Shown here in pieces: positions 26,594 through 27,106 of a DNA stretch of 27,106 bases; the stretch's first letter is position 1; each line of letters opens with the position of its first letter. The notes beneath the pieces were generated by a model. That model saw only the letters and a list, made by a program, of their open reading frames with translations, was not told where the DNA came from and ran no database searches. The stretch spans positions 1-27,106 of the forward strand of contig JAACDD010000038.1 in the NCBI GenBank assembly GCA_009937085.1, given 5' to 3'. This stretch comes from Bacteroidota bacterium (lineage in GTDB: Bacteria > Bacteroidota > Bacteroidia > Flavobacteriales > Flavobacteriaceae). Both the position numbers and the translations under genes were made by a program.

Positions 26594-27106
26594 CTATTCT
26601 GGTTTAAAATTAGCGCTGTGCTCTGCTTGACTTTCAACAGTAAATCTGACTACTTGTGGTGTGCCCGTACCCCGTGCTTCAACGATGGCCGTGCGCCAAA
26701 GTTTTCGCATTTCTTCGAGTTTGGCAATATGGGTCGTATTGGCAGCCAAATTGTATTTTTCGTCAGCATCATTACTAAGGTCAAAAAGCTCTTCATAAAC
26801 GGGCTGCTCGCCTTCAATTGGTGTGTTGACATAGGATTGGTAAACTGCAATTTGCGGGTCGTGGTTTGCATATAGCATGCTTGTCAAATTGACATTGAAT
26901 TTTTTAGCAGTATTGATAAAATACTGGGCAGAGAAGTTTTCGTTTTTGTAGTAGCGTATGTATTTCCATCGTTTGTCTTGTACTGCCTCACAACGTGGGT
27001 TTCCAAAATGGGTAGACCATAAATTTTCAGTAAATAAATAGTCACGAACAGAAACGTCTTCACCATCAATAATATCATTTAAAGCTTTACCTTGATATGT
27101 CTCAGG
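26594..27106 (-). CDS. sulfatase C-terminal part, 5' end outside the window
   Basis: The frame is open from the window edge (in phase with the last base) to a TAG at 26596-26594, 170 codons. The C-terminal subdomain of an S1 sulfatase is plain: DYLFTENLWSTHFGNPRCEA, then RWKYIRYYKNEN, then a long extension and YEELFDLSNDADEKYNLAAN, the standard near-terminal block. The catalytic Cys and metal sites would lie beyond the window and cannot be checked. A spacing of 35 bases to the GH2 gene suggests an operon. Together with the sulfatase at 3449 it means that at least two different sulfate esters, or positions, may be handled. Confidence 0.88.
   Translation of the reverse strand, partial: PETYQGKALNDIIDGEDVSVRDYLFTENLWSTHFGNPRCEAVQDKRWKYIRYYKNENFSAQYFINTAKKFNVNLTSMLYANHDPQIAVYQSYVNTPIEGEQPVYEELFDLSNDADEKYNLAANTTHIAKLEEMRKLWRTAIVEARGTGTPQVVRFTVESQAEHSANFKPE

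Overview
The window is AT-rich DNA from a member of the Bacteroidota, most likely a marine flavobacterium. The evidence is a SusC/SusD pair, a one-protein hybrid two-component regulator, several proteins with type IX secretion (T9SS) C-terminal sorting domains, a promoter of the Bacteroidota type (TTTG, 20-base spacer, TACATTTG) and two GH86 enzymes, a family known from agar and porphyran degradation.

Left part, 1-2445, minus strand: a three-gene set unrelated to sugar use. It encodes a T9SS-sorted secreted protein, an OmpA-type outer-membrane protein and a cut-off secreted protein with a tail-fibre-like motif. A well-formed promoter lies just upstream of the first gene.

Middle gap, 2446-3448: about 1 kb with no intact gene. 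It holds two near-identical 79-bp repeats (period 87 bp), a series of hairpins that look like terminators for minus-strand transcripts, and a relic of the start of an altronate dehydratase gene (uxaA). It looks like a decayed and rearranged junction at the edge of the sugar-use island.

Right part, 3449 to the end: a polysaccharide utilisation locus (PUL) probably aimed at agar or porphyran. The core minus-strand operon runs from 19711 leftwards: SusC, an unusually long SusD, a PKD-type surface glycan-binding lipoprotein, two GH86 enzymes in tandem, an SGNH esterase, a T9SS-sorted protein whose N-terminal module matches that of one GH86, then a terminator and an alpha/beta-hydrolase esterase. 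A plus-strand sulfatase converges on the esterase. The regulator is divergent from susC. Beyond it, a GH2 beta-galactosidase-like lipoprotein and a sulfatase cut by the window edge lie on the minus strand.

Inferred working order: the T9SS-exported GH86 and its stand-alone partner module bind and cut the polymer outside the cell. SusC/SusD and the binding lipoprotein import the fragments. The second GH86, GH2, the sulfatases and the esterases trim them, and the regulator senses an oligosaccharide in the periplasm. The exact glycan cannot be settled from sequence alone. The most novel items are the shared module, the SusD insertion, the relic-rich boundary, and two esterases in a locus for a glycan not usually considered acetylated.
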